A stretch of 64,000 nucleotides of DNA. It comes from Granulosicoccus antarcticus IMCC3135 (lineage in GTDB: Bacteria > Pseudomonadota > Gammaproteobacteria > Granulosicoccales > Granulosicoccaceae). The DNA lies in assembly GCF_002215215.1 (NCBI RefSeq), contig NZ_CP018632.1, forward strand, positions 6,258,501-6,322,500. The letters run 5' to 3'. The position numbers and the translations under genes were made by a program. This document shows positions 8,724-17,906 of this stretch, piece after piece. The notes under the pieces were generated by a model that was not told where the DNA came from, did not search any database, and was given only the letters and a program-made list of their open reading frames with translations. Within the stretch, counting starts at the first letter, position 1. Each line of letters starts with the position of its first letter.

Positions 8724-9647
8724 TCAGGTTGTCGGATGAAAAGCCTGGCCAATACTGGCAGGGGCATTACGACGAATGCGCCCCCGATCCCTGGAAATCA
8801 GCACCAGTACGAGGATAGTTGTGAGGTAGGGTAGCATCGACATCAATTGTGAAGGAACATTAATTCCCAGCGCCTGGCCATGTAATTGAAGGATGCTGAT
8901 GCCACCAAAAAGATAGGCTCCGAGCAACAATCGGCCTGGCTGCCACACGGAAAACACAACCAGCGCCAAGGCGATCCAGCCACGTCCAGCGCTCATGTTC
9001 TCCGACCACATCGGGGTATAGACCAGGGAAAGGTAGGCCCCGCCAAGCCCTGCACAAGCTCCGCCAAAAAGGGTAGCCAGATAGCGCACACGGACAACAC
9101 GGATGCCCAGAGCATGCGCGGCATGATGCGAATCACCGACGGCACGCAGCACCAGCCCCGCACGGGTTCGATTAAGAAACCAGGCGACCAGAGCCACCAT
9201 CAGAAAAGAGCCATAAACCAAGACGTCATGACTGAACAGCAAACGACCTACAATCGGCAAATCGCTTAACCAGGGTATATGCAAGGCAGGCAAACCGGCA
9301 AAGGCGATACCCACCAATGACTGGCCTATCAGTGCGCTGATTCCGATACCAAAGATGGTCAATGCCAACCCGGTCGCCACTTGCGACGATTGCAGGCTCA
9401 GGGTCAGGAATGCAAAAATCAGGGCCAGTAACATCCCCGCCAGCAGGCCTGCCACTATGCCCAGCGTAGCACTGCCTGAATAATGAGCGACCGCAAAGCT
9501 GCAAACCGCCCCGCCCAGCATCATGCCTTCAACGCCAAGATTGAGAACTCCGGCACGCTCCACGACCAACTCTCCGAGTGCCGCATAAACCAGAGGTGTC
9601 GCCGCCGTGATGATGGTCAGCACCGTGAGCATCAATGTCTCGTTCAT
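8724..9647 (-). CDS. nucleoside ABC transporter permease, NupQ type
   Basis: 307 residues from ATG 9647 (MNETLMLTV), chosen because GAGG lies nine bases upstream; a longer open frame to 9734 overlaps the previous gene. It has about eight to ten transmembrane segments and the branched-chain/sugar-type permease signature ELVVERAGVLNLGVEGMMLGGA. It pairs with the permease ending at 9658 to form the membrane channel of the BMP-dependent importer. The closest described relatives import guanosine and other nucleosides (Bacillus NupNOPQ); substrate here is inferred only from family. Confidence 0.9.
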   Translation of the reverse strand: MNETLMLTVLTIITAATPLVYAALGELVVERAGVLNLGVEGMMLGGAVCSFAVAHYSGSATLGIVAGLLAGMLLALIFAFLTLSLQSSQVATGLALTIFGIGISALIGQSLVGIAFAGLPALHIPWLSDLPIVGRLLFSHDVLVYGSFLMVALVAWFLNRTRAGLVLRAVGDSHHAAHALGIRVVRVRYLATLFGGACAGLGGAYLSLVYTPMWSENMSAGRGWIALALVVFSVWQPGRLLLGAYLFGGISILQLHGQALGINVPSQLMSMLPYLTTILVLVLISRDRGRIRRNAPASIGQAFHPTT

Positions 9648-9657
9648 GATATTTGCC

Positions 9658-10710
9658 TCATTTGAGCACGACGCGATAGTTGATGAGAACATCGGTGGCC
9701 AGCAAGAAAAACAGCAACATGCCCTGGAATACACCGGTGACCGCCAAAGGCAGATTCAAGGTGATCTGCGCGGTCTCCCCACCCAGATAGGACAGAGCCA
9801 TGACAAGGCTTGCGAACAATACGCCCACCGGATGCAAGCGTCCCAGAAAGGCGACGATGATGGCAGTGAACCCATAGCCTGGTGAAATACTCGGCAGCAG
9901 TTGGCCGATCGGCCCGGCCACTTCAAACAAGCCTGCCAGCCCTGCACAACCACCGCCCAACAACAGTGCAATCCAGATCAGCTTGGATTGATTGAAACCG
10001 GCATGGGCCCCTGCTCGGGGAGCAGCACCATTCACGCGCAATGCAAAACCGAGCAAAGTGCGGGACAACAAAACCCAGCCTGCCACCACAACACCCAGCG
10101 CGACCACAGCTCCAAGATGCAAACGGGTACCGTCAAGAATGCGCGGCAGCAGAGCGGCATCATGAAACAGTCGGGACTCGGGAAAGTTAAAACCATCAGG
10201 ATCCCGCATGGGTCCAGACACCAGCCATGACAATAAAAGAACAGCCACATAGGTCAGCATGAGGCTGGTCAGAATCTCATTGACGTTGAAGCGAGTCTTG
10301 AGCAGCGCGGGGATCGCAGCCCAGGCCATGCCGCCTGCGACACTGGCAAGCATCATCAGTGGCAGCACATACCAGACATCTACCTCGTAGAACAGCAAAG
10401 CTACGGCAGCCCCGGTAATGGCACCCAGTATCAACTGCCCCTCGGCACCGATATTCCATACCTGCGCACGAAACCCGATAGACAGAGCCACGCCGATAAT
10501 GACAAGCGGCGCCGCTTTCACTGCCAGCTCTGCAACCCCGTAGAGATTGCTGACTGGCTCGACAAAAAATGAATAGAAAGCAGCGCCTACAGGCACACCC
10601 AGAATGGCAAACAGTATCAGCCCTGCCAGCAAGGTGATGAGCAGCGCCAGCAAAGGAGCCAGATAACCCATTAAACGGGAGGGATCAGCTCGACGCTGCA
10701 AGGCAATCAT
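9658..10710 (-). CDS. nucleoside ABC transporter permease, NupP type
   Basis: 350 residues with multiple membrane segments and the conserved loop SIGFRAQVWNIGAEGQLILGAI, which contacts the ATPase. It starts with ATG at 10710, overlapping the ATPase stop by four bases (ATGA), so translation is probably coupled. Its stop lies about 10 bases from the next permease start. It forms a heterodimeric permease with that gene product. Confidence 0.92.
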   Translation of the reverse strand: MIALQRRADPSRLMGYLAPLLALLITLLAGLILFAILGVPVGAAFYSFFVEPVSNLYGVAELAVKAAPLVIIGVALSIGFRAQVWNIGAEGQLILGAITGAAVALLFYEVDVWYVLPLMMLASVAGGMAWAAIPALLKTRFNVNEILTSLMLTYVAVLLLSWLVSGPMRDPDGFNFPESRLFHDAALLPRILDGTRLHLGAVVALGVVVAGWVLLSRTLLGFALRVNGAAPRAGAHAGFNQSKLIWIALLLGGGCAGLAGLFEVAGPIGQLLPSISPGYGFTAIIVAFLGRLHPVGVLFASLVMALSYLGGETAQITLNLPLAVTGVFQGMLLFFLLATDVLINYRVVLK

Positions 10711-12260
10711 GATACGACTCCATCCAGTGTTTCACCACCCATCAACAGTCCCACTTGCTGAACCGTTATATCCCGCGTGCGAAAGAAAGTGGACAGGCGA
10801 CCTGCGCACAAGGCTCCTATTCGATCGGTGGCCTGCATTAATTCATCGAGATCCTGCGAAATGATCAATATCGCCGCACCATTGTCGGCCAGCTCCTGGA
10901 TCGCTGCATGGATGGCACTGGCGGCACCGGCATCAACACCCCAGGTGGGCTGCGACACCACCAATACACGCGGCGCCTGCAATATTTCACGACCGACTAT
11001 GAATTTCTGAAGATTGCCTCCAGACAGACTACTGGCCAGAGAATGAGCACCATGACACTGCACATTGAATCGCTGGATAATTTCATTGGCAAAATCTCGA
11101 TTACGCCTGGGTGAGATGAAACCCCATAGCCGCAGAGACTTTCGATGATGCGCGGTCAGGAAAGCATTATCTGCCAGCGACAGATCTGGCACGGCAGCGT
11201 GGCCGAGCCGCTCTTCCGGAACGCAGCACAAGCCTCGCCTGCGGCGCTCTCCAACACCTTCGTGCCCTACCTGCTGGCCGCAAAGCGTCAGGGCATCGGC
11301 GCTCTGGGCGCTGATTTCACCGGAGAGCACCTGTAATAATTCATCCTGTCCGTTGCCGGCGACACCGGCGATACCCACGATTTCACCGGCATGTACCTCA
11401 AGGTTGATTCCCTGTAGAGAAATGCCATGAGCATCGCTTGCCTGTTGCGAGAATGTATCCAGACTCAGCAGTACCTCCCCCGAATGCTCACCATCACGAA
11501 CACTGAGTGAAGGCACTTCACTACCCATCATCAACGCTGCCAGACTGTGAACCGATTCTGCCCGCGGGTCCGCCTCGGCAACCTTCTTGCCACCGCGCAG
11601 GATAGTGGCCTCATCACACAATTGCCGAATCTCTTCCAGCTTGTGGCTGATGTAGAGAATAGCCATACCTTCATCCGCCAGCCGTTCCAGCGTGACAAAC
11701 AAATCCTCGACTTCAGCCGGGGTCAATACCGAAGTCGGTTCATCCATGATCAGCAGTTTTGGCTCCTGCAACAGGCAACGCACTATTTCGATGCGTTGAC
11801 GCTCGCCGACGGACAGAGTGAACACCGAGCGTGCCGGATTCAGCGGCAGACCATAGCGCGCAGACACCTCAATGATTTGGTCACGCAGTTCATCACTGGC
11901 ATCGACATCCATACCCAGTGCAATATTTTCCAATACCGACAGCGAGTCGAACAGGGAAAAATGCTGGAAAACCATGGCGATCCCAAGCTCGCGGGCAAAA
12001 CCTGGAGAGGCAATATTCACCCGCTTGCCCTGCCAGTTGATACTGCCCGAGTCGCTGGCGAGCAAGCCATAGAGAATCTTTACCAGAGTACTCTTGCCTG
12101 CACCATTTTCGCCCAGCAGAGCATGTACGCGGCCCGCCTCTAATCGCAGATCAATGGCGTCGTTGGCCAGGCACCCCGGATAGGCTTTTGAAATACCGAT
12201 CATCTCAACCAGTGGCACCGCCATGCCGGATTGAGGTGACGCAATTGTGGAAGCTGGCAT
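10707..12260 (-). CDS. ABC transporter ATP-binding protein, duplicated NBD (NupO type)
   Basis: 517 residues with two nucleotide-binding domains in tandem. NBD1 (about 18-250): Walker A GENGAGKST, signature LSVGERQRIEIVRCL, Walker B LLIMDEPTSVLTP. NBD2 (about 265-510): degenerate Walker A GVAGNGQDEL, signature LSGGNLQKFIVGREI, and VLVVSQPTWGVD in place of Walker B. Such asymmetry is normal for sugar/nucleoside importers of this family. It is the first gene of the importer operon. The start could be ATG 12260 or the internal ATG at residue 13; neither has a strong ribosome site. Confidence 0.92.
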   Translation of the reverse strand: MPASTIASPQSGMAVPLVEMIGISKAYPGCLANDAIDLRLEAGRVHALLGENGAGKSTLVKILYGLLASDSGSINWQGKRVNIASPGFARELGIAMVFQHFSLFDSLSVLENIALGMDVDASDELRDQIIEVSARYGLPLNPARSVFTLSVGERQRIEIVRCLLQEPKLLIMDEPTSVLTPAEVEDLFVTLERLADEGMAILYISHKLEEIRQLCDEATILRGGKKVAEADPRAESVHSLAALMMGSEVPSLSVRDGEHSGEVLLSLDTFSQQASDAHGISLQGINLEVHAGEIVGIAGVAGNGQDELLQVLSGEISAQSADALTLCGQQVGHEGVGERRRRGLCCVPEERLGHAAVPDLSLADNAFLTAHHRKSLRLWGFISPRRNRDFANEIIQRFNVQCHGAHSLASSLSGGNLQKFIVGREILQAPRVLVVSQPTWGVDAGAASAIHAAIQELADNGAAILIISQDLDELMQATDRIGALCAGRLSTFFRTRDITVQQVGLLMGGETLDGVVS

Positions 12261-12461
12261 GACTGTCAGTCAGGAGGATACAGTGCCTCCAGTGTACCTT
12301 GCTCAAACGCAATTGAACCACAAGCCACTGCTGGCTTCGTTATTCAATGTCGAATATGCAAACCACAGCAGTTTCAGCTCAAACCTTGCAGACGCCGGTG
12401 GCAGCCCCTAGATAATCAAGATGCCAACTATCGGCACTCCTGTTCAAAATGAGATCCAGAA

Positions 12462-13094
12462 ATGAAAATTGACATCGTTTCCGACGTAGTGTGCCCATGG
12501 TGCATCATTGGCTACCGCCAGCTGCAGCAAGCTCTGGAGGCTACCGGCATCGAAGCTGAGATTCACTGGCACCCTTTTGAACTGAACCCCGACATGCCTG
12601 CTGAAGGCGAGGCGCTGCGGGACCATGTCATGCGAAAATATGGCTCTAGCGCCGAGGAAAGCGAAGCGAACCGTAGTCGACTAGTGAGCATCGGCGCCGA
12701 ACTTGATATTGATTTCAAGTTTGATGACACCTCTCACATCCGCAATACCTTCGATGCCCACCAGCTGATGCACTGGGCAGACACTCTGGGTCGCAAGAAC
12801 GATTTGAAACAGGCTCTGTTCCAGGCCTACTTCACCGAACAACTGGATGTCAGTGATCGCCAGGTGCTGATCGACAAAGCAGTCAGTCTTGGTCTTGACA
12901 AGGAAGAAGCCACTGCCGTGCTTGAGGACCAACGCTATGCAGAGACTGTTCGTAGCAATGAACAGCTGTGGGTATCCCGCGGCATTCAGGGTGTACCTGC
13001 GGTTATTCTGGGCGAGAAATATTTGTTGAGTGGTGCACAGGGTGTAGAGAATTTTAGCGCTGCACTCAAACAGGTCGAATCCGAGACAGCATGA
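12462..13094 (+). CDS. DsbA-family oxidoreductase, FrnE-like
   Basis: 210 residues with no signal peptide, so cytoplasmic. A thioredoxin fold with the active-site CPWC at residues 11-14 (DVVCPWCIIGYRQL), the alpha-helical insertion of the DsbA superfamily, and the cis-Pro loop IQGVPAVIL. FrnE-like proteins act as thiol-disulfide oxidoreductases or isomerases, sometimes linked to oxidative stress. The gene stands alone, divergent from the nucleoside importer across 200 bases, and ends at a strong hairpin. Confidence 0.88.
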   Translation: MKIDIVSDVVCPWCIIGYRQLQQALEATGIEAEIHWHPFELNPDMPAEGEALRDHVMRKYGSSAEESEANRSRLVSIGAELDIDFKFDDTSHIRNTFDAHQLMHWADTLGRKNDLKQALFQAYFTEQLDVSDRQVLIDKAVSLGLDKEEATAVLEDQRYAETVRSNEQLWVSRGIQGVPAVILGEKYLLSGAQGVENFSAALKQVESETA

Positions 13095-13119
13095 ATCCCG
13101 GCTCTCACTACTGATGTGC

Positions 13120-13159
13120 CAGCGGCCAGCCGGAATACAGCCACTCCGGCTTGCCGCTG
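13120..13159. terminator. long hairpin between convergent genes
   Basis: CAGCGGC-c-AGCCGGA and TCCGGCT-t-GCCGCTG form a 15-position stem with one mismatch around a 10-base loop. It lies between the FrnE-like gene and the gene ending at 13193. There is no clear T-run, so it may act as a terminator or as an mRNA-stabilising 3' structure. Confidence 0.55.
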
Positions 13160-13192
13160 AATGAGAACTGTCATCAGACAATTACAACAACA

Positions 13193-13708
13193 TCAGACGA
13201 TCGGTGGCACCGCATCTATTTCACCCATCAGACTGACCGAAGGATCATGTGATTGCACCTGCGCTGTAACCTCGGCAGCCTGCTCATCATCAACCTCGAT
13301 AATCATCAGCAACTCTCCTCGCTCGATGACCGCCTCATATTCCCTGATCTGACTGTGCGGCACTGATGCGCCGATCAAGGTAGAGGCAAGCACTCCGAAA
13401 GTGGCACCTCCTGCTGTCGATAATGCAAGTGCTGCCGCCAGCGCAGCCCCCCCGATAACAACACCCGGCAGAACCAGAGCCGCCCCTAACCCGGCAAGCA
13501 GACCTGTTGCTCCTCCAACCAGCACTCCTCGCTTGGATGCTGGCACCACATCATTCTCGAACTCACCGGCTTCAGGCATGGCACTGAATTCTGTCGACTC
13601 ATTGCCCAGCACACTGATATGCGATTCATCCAGCCCCTGCGCTTTAAGTAGCTCAATGATCCCAATGCCGGTCGGTTTGTCGGGTACTGAAAATATTATC
13701 TTCTTCAT
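13193..13708 (-). CDS. glycine-zipper membrane-associated protein, stress-protein-like
   Basis: 171 residues from ATG 13708, which has AGGAG nine bases upstream (the ATG at 13717 is immediately next to it and less likely). N-terminal about 55 residues: a small alpha/beta domain (KKIIFSVPDKPTGIGIIELL). The middle (about 60-125) is very rich in Gly and Ala (GVLVGGATGLLAGLGAALVLPGV), a glycine-zipper hairpin probably embedded in membrane. The C-terminal about 45 residues are a second small domain ending in acidic sequence. It resembles DUF1269/general-stress-type hypothetical proteins; function unknown. Confidence 0.7.
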   Translation of the reverse strand: MKKIIFSVPDKPTGIGIIELLKAQGLDESHISVLGNESTEFSAMPEAGEFENDVVPASKRGVLVGGATGLLAGLGAALVLPGVVIGGAALAAALALSTAGGATFGVLASTLIGASVPHSQIREYEAVIERGELLMIIEVDDEQAAEVTAQVQSHDPSVSLMGEIDAVPPIV

Positions 13709-13856
13709 CGAGCCCATCTCCTGTATCTGAGGCTAAATCCTACCCAGTTGACCCGACCGCCTTCCATAGCACTGTAAATACTACATTCAGGGCATGTAGA
13801 TGCGGCTGTAACGGACACTGAGCTCGTTAACAGGATAGGCACAAACAGGGTGTTTG

Positions 13857-14807
13857 ATGAGTGTAGAAACAGGTCGAGGCCGACGGGCACATACCCCTTA
13901 TCGCATAGGGCTACGAGGTTGGTGGGATATTGCACGCAGGCTCTTCGTCAGCATTGGCGAGCAGAACATGTCAATACTGGCTGCAGGTGTAGCCTTCTAC
14001 TCGCTATTGGCCATATTTCCTGCTCTGGCAGCAATAGTGACCACCTATGCTCTTCTGGCTGATCCTCAGACGGTTGTTACGCATCTGGAAAAAGCACAGA
14101 ATTTTCTGCCGGGCGATGTCATGTCTATATTCACCGAGCAGCTGACGGCATTGAGCTCGCAGCCCTCGGAAGGTCTCAGCTTTCAGCTGATATTCGGATT
14201 GCTACTGGCTCTCTGGAGTGCGCACAAGGGGGTAGATGCATTGACGGCAGCCATTGGTGTTGCCTACAAGGAGCCCGAGACTCGCAGCTTTATCAGGTTG
14301 AATCTGCTCACCTATATGATGACCGCAGCTGCCGTGTTGTTTGTGGTTGTCATTCTCTCACTGCTTGTTGTACTTCCCTCCATTACCGCACTGCTGTACC
14401 TGCCCGACTGGTGGAACACTCTGATTCCTGTTGCGCGCTGGATCGTCTTTGTCGCGGTGGTATCGCTCGCAATAGCGACCTTGTATCGATTTGCGCCATC
14501 ACGCCGACCTGCAAAATGGAAATGGCTGTCCACAGGTGCTGTTCTGGCAACCGTGCTCTGGCTGACAGGCTCAGCACTCTTCTCGGTCTATGTCAGCCAG
14601 TTCGGAACCTACAACGAGACTTACGGTGCGCTGGGTGCCATAGTTGTTCTATTACTCTGGCTGTTCATCAGTAGCTACGCCATTATCATCGGTGCAGCAT
14701 TGAACGCGGAAATGGAATACCAGACAGTAAGCGATACTACGCTGGGCCAGTCCCGCCCAATGGGCGAACGTGGAGCCGTGGTTGCGGATACGCTTCCAGG
14801 CGACTAA
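13857..14807 (+). CDS. YihY/BrkB-family inner-membrane protein
   Basis: 316 residues. ATG 13857 is preferred over the adjacent TTG 13854 because AGGG lies six bases upstream. About six membrane segments. Family marks are NMSILAAGVAFYSLLAIFPALAA near residue 40 and YGALGAIVVLLLWLFISSYAIIIGAALNAEMEY near the C-terminus. The family was once misnamed as ribonuclease BN; its true role (transport or envelope integrity) is not established. It ends 22 bases from the convergent histidine kinase gene. Confidence 0.9.
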   Translation: MSVETGRGRRAHTPYRIGLRGWWDIARRLFVSIGEQNMSILAAGVAFYSLLAIFPALAAIVTTYALLADPQTVVTHLEKAQNFLPGDVMSIFTEQLTALSSQPSEGLSFQLIFGLLLALWSAHKGVDALTAAIGVAYKEPETRSFIRLNLLTYMMTAAAVLFVVVILSLLVVLPSITALLYLPDWWNTLIPVARWIVFVAVVSLAIATLYRFAPSRRPAKWKWLSTGAVLATVLWLTGSALFSVYVSQFGTYNETYGALGAIVVLLLWLFISSYAIIIGAALNAEMEYQTVSDTTLGQSRPMGERGAVVADTLPGD

Positions 14808-14829
14808 ACATCACGCGACTCATCTCAGC

Positions 14830-16029
14830 TCAACACTGCGATGGCTTCGGTAATGGCAGGCACACGGTAAAGCGTGTGTCTTGTTTGTCCGATTTTACTC
14901 CGATACTGCCACCATGGGCTTCGGCAATACAGTGAGCAATGAACAAGCCCAATCCAAGCCCCTGGGCACTGCTACCGGAGCTTGAACGCACGAAGGGCTT
15001 GAATAACTCGCCCTGATCAGCAGAACTGATTGCCTCTCCCTCGTTAATGACTTCCAGCTGCAGCTGCCCATCAGTGCTCGTCGCAACCAGTCGCACGACA
15101 CCATCAGGATCACCATGTGTTAGCGCATTGCCCAATAAATTGGATGCCAACTGAGCCAGGCGACGCTCATCGCAGTCGAGCCTGCAATGCGGATCCAGAA
15201 CAGTTTCAATGACTCGCTTCGGATGCATGGTCTGTAGTTCGGCCACTACCTGATTCACAACATCCTGCAGCGGGACGTTTTCCTTGTATGCCAGAGACAT
15301 TCCACTACCCAGACGCCCTCTGGCGAAATCCAGCACATCATCAATCAGGCCTGCCATATGAACGGAGCTGCGGCGCATGATATCCAACGTCTCGATAGAG
15401 TCGGCATCCAGCTCTGCCATACCCAGCAATTCAATACCGCAACTCAGGCTACTTAGCGGCGTACGTAGATCGTGCCCAAGAACGGCAATGAACTGTTCCC
15501 GCAGTGCAGACATCTCCTGCTCATCAATCAGGTTTTTCTCGGTAATCTGCATGGCACGCGCCTGGTCCACCTGCTTGCCGATCAAGCCTGCAAACAGCTC
15601 GAACATCTGCACCGTCTCAGCTCGGTTCACCCGCCGTGGCTCAGGATCCAGCGCACACAAGGTGCCGAAAAAGGAGCCATCACCCAGCGCAATGGGTACC
15701 GATATATAGCTCTGAAAGCCGTACTGTGCAGGAATCGGATGATTGCAATAGAGTGAATCCTGATCCACATGATCAATGATCACGTTTTTGCTCAATTGGC
15801 GAACGCTATGACAGAAAGTCGTCTCCAGGGCCAGCTCCTGCCCCGATACAAGCCCGAATTCAAGCTCGTCCTGCACGCTACAAGCGACCCAATGAGAATC
15901 GGTTACTCGCGAGACAACAGCGAACCGCATATTGGTGGATCGACAGACAATATCGAGAATTGTGGGAACCACGTGGACGCTTTCAACAAGCTCCACATCC
16001 CTTAGCAACTGCTCAGGTAAAACAGACAT
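14830..16029 (-). CDS. GAF-domain sensor histidine kinase
   Basis: 399 residues with no membrane segment, so cytoplasmic. GAF domain at about 15-165 (TTFCHSVRQ, YGFQSYISVPIALGDGSFFGTLCALDP), then HisKA with the phospho-acceptor His near 185 (VLGHDLRTPLSSL), then HATPase with N-box LASNLLGNALTHG and G-box GLGLGLFIAHCIAEAHGG. The short GAF resembles those placed before kinases of the phytochrome-like class but lacks a recognisable chromophore Cys; ligand unknown. A lone receiver gene lies 205 bases upstream on the same strand and is a candidate partner. Confidence 0.9.
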   Translation of the reverse strand: MSVLPEQLLRDVELVESVHVVPTILDIVCRSTNMRFAVVSRVTDSHWVACSVQDELEFGLVSGQELALETTFCHSVRQLSKNVIIDHVDQDSLYCNHPIPAQYGFQSYISVPIALGDGSFFGTLCALDPEPRRVNRAETVQMFELFAGLIGKQVDQARAMQITEKNLIDEQEMSALREQFIAVLGHDLRTPLSSLSCGIELLGMAELDADSIETLDIMRRSSVHMAGLIDDVLDFARGRLGSGMSLAYKENVPLQDVVNQVVAELQTMHPKRVIETVLDPHCRLDCDERRLAQLASNLLGNALTHGDPDGVVRLVATSTDGQLQLEVINEGEAISSADQGELFKPFVRSSSGSSAQGLGLGLFIAHCIAEAHGGSIGVKSDKQDTRFTVCLPLPKPSQC

Positions 16030-16234
16030 AACCTACACGGCTCTCCCGAGTTCAAGTACATGCGCATGGTACAGAGAAAACCATGTAAATCCTGCATTGC
16101 CTGAGGCAATGAACAGATTTCTGGCATCCCGGCACACAAGCGCGACTGCTCTTTGGAGTATCTCGGATTAAGTCGGTTTTGACTACTACTTATTTGCAAC
16201 AAAGCGTCGTCGTTTCGCCCTGCTCACACACGCC

Positions 16235-16603
16235 TCAAAGCTCGTCAAATACGGTCTTGAACTCGTTGCGCATCTGACTCATGGAAATTGGCTTTCTGAT
16301 ATATCTGCAAATATTCAGATGTTGCGTATTCCTTCGCAACGCACTCTGGCTATTACCCGAACAAAACACCACTTTGCAATTGGCTCGCAGAGCCAGTGCC
16401 GTGGTTGCCACATCAATGCCGCTCTTGAGCTCACCCAGGTCCCAATCAGTGATCAGCACCTGTGGCGCGCAACGATTGACTTCATCCATTGCAGCCGTAA
16501 ATGTGCACGCACCTCTTGGCCTGTGCCCCATCCGGCTCAACAACTTCATCATCGCCGCATTCGTGCTCTCATCATCTTCCACGATAAGAATGTCCACTAT
16601 CAT
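16235..16603 (-). CDS. stand-alone response regulator receiver domain
   Basis: 122 residues, one CheY-like domain with no output domain. Acidic pocket EDD near 8-10; phospho-acceptor region VLITDWDLG near 50-58, where two Asp compete for the role; Thr replaced by Ser in VVFCSG; conserved Lys in YIRKPIS. It may pass phosphate to the GAF kinase downstream or act by protein interaction. Confidence 0.85.
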   Translation of the reverse strand: MIVDILIVEDDESTNAAMMKLLSRMGHRPRGACTFTAAMDEVNRCAPQVLITDWDLGELKSGIDVATTALALRANCKVVFCSGNSQSALRRNTQHLNICRYIRKPISMSQMRNEFKTVFDEL

Positions 16604-16916
16604 GAATGCCCACGACAGAGTCTGAAAAGCCCCTTCAGCCTTACGACTTCGGGGTTCATGGGATAGTCGGCATGCACTGGATATTCTCTATAGATTGGTT
16701 ACGTGCAAAATTAGTGTAATAGAGGCTCCTTTCTACCAACTTGTAACTATTGACCACGTAATATGCACTTTTTTACCTGAGTTCTAATTTGAGCCAGCCA
16801 CAGCTATAAGGCTCCGAACAAGCGTGTCTGTATTTCTTACCGAAAAAATGGTGTCCCCCCACTCGGCTTCTGTTTGATGACACTGTTTCACGTATCGAAG
16901 AAGCTCTGACAACGCA
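16604..16916. other. intergenic region with no gene seen
   Basis: 313 bases, AT-richer than its surroundings, between the divergent receiver gene and the broken mscS gene. It must hold both promoters, but I cannot name convincing -35/-10 pairs. No hairpin or repeat stood out. Confidence 0.5.
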
Positions 16917-17042
16917 ATGGAAAACGATGAAGCCGTTAACAATCTCGATGCTATCGATAGCATCGAGGAAGTTCAGCACACAGCGCTATCCACACTGAGC
17001 GAGATGCTGCGAAGTTTTTTCGAGCATATTCCATTTCTGCTA

Positions 17043-17060
17043 GGGCATGTCATCAATTAA
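17043..17060 (+). repeat. left terminal inverted repeat of the IS
   Basis: GGGCATGTCATCAATTAA; it matches the reverse complement of the right end at 17 of 18 positions (position 5 differs). The TAA at its inner end is the stop of the truncated mscS N-terminal frame. Confidence 0.93.
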
Positions 17061-17120
17061 AAGATAGATATTTTGACTTGTCGACCCGTTATAGTTGACG
17101 CCTACAGAGAACAGGCGTCG

Positions 17121-17896
17121 ATGGGGCTCCAAACCATGGTTGGACGATACGGGCTTTCCGACAGACAATGGCAGCAACTTGGCCCGTTGTTACCTGGTCG
17201 TGCTGACACGGTCGGTGTCACAGCCAAGGACAACCGACTATTTGTCGATGCCGTACTTTATCGCTACCGTGCCGGTATTCCCTGGCGGGATCTGCCAGCT
17301 CGTTTTGGTGACTTTCGTGTCATTCATACTCGCCATTGTCGGTGGTCGAAAAAAGGGATATGGGAGCTTGTTTTCAAGGTATTAAGCGAAGACGTAGACA
17401 ATGAATACGTGATGCTTGACAGTACGATTGTAAGAGCACATCAGCACAGCGCTGGCGCGGCTGGGAGCGAAAAAAAATAGAGTGCCTTGGGTTGTCGCGA
17501 GGGGGAATAAGTACCAAAATTCATGCACTGTGCGATGCATTGGGAAATCCGATCAGCTTCAAGCTCACACCCGGACAAGCATCGGATCTAGAGGGCGCTG
17601 ACGCACTGCTGCCAGGACTCACGGCCGGTGCGCTGCTGGCCGATCGAGCTTATGATGTCGAGCAACGCGTGCGTAAGCGATTGCGAGAGGCGAACACTGA
17701 GGCCGTTATTCCCAGTAAGAAGTCTCGCCTTGTAAAGATCGAACATGACCGTGATTTGTACAAAGCTCGACATCTGATCGAAAATTTCTTCGCTAAAATC
17801 AAGCAGTACCGTGCGATTGCGACGCGCTACGACAAGCGAGCATGCAATTTTCTGGGAGCGATTCACTTGGTTGCCGCCATTGAATGGCTTAATTGA
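17121..17896 (+). CDS. IS5-family transposase made by -1 frameshift (orfA + orfB)
   Basis: OrfA runs from about 17121 (ATG; the frame is open from TTG 17073) to the stop at 17480. OrfB is in the -1 frame and ends at 17896 inside the right inverted repeat. The frames overlap at a run of eight A (17470-17477), a classic slippery site; slipping there joins GSEKK to IECLGLSRGGISTKIH. The combined DDE catalytic set is present: D in VMLDSTIV, D in LLADRAYD, E in LIENFFAKIKQYR. The N-terminal part has the usual DUF4096-type helix region (LSDRQWQQLGPLLPG, GIPWRDLPARFG). Both halves look intact, so the enzyme is probably functional. Confidence 0.9.
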
Positions 17897-17906
17897 TGAC
17901 AGGCCC
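17889..17906 (-). repeat. right terminal inverted repeat of the IS
   Basis: Reads GGGCCTGTCATCAATTAA on the minus strand. It contains the orfB stop codon and is followed directly by the TA target duplicate. Confidence 0.93.

Larger units (their letters stand above)
17043..17906 (+). mobile_element. IS5-family insertion sequence (IS427-like), 864 bp
   Basis: Both ends are defined exactly. The terminal inverted repeats of 18 bp match at 17 positions, and a TA target duplication flanks them (17041-17042 and 17907-17908). The pre-insertion target reads CTAG, fitting the YTAR preference of IS5-group elements. The element carries one transposase split over two frames with an A8 slip site, as in the IS427 group. 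It is inserted in the same direction as the mscS gene it breaks. Only this copy is in the window. Confidence 0.93.

Noticed and set aside
11547-12143. 198-codon + strand frame over the ABC ATPase gene
   Set aside because: Shadow of the two-domain ATPase on the minus strand; no domain recognised.
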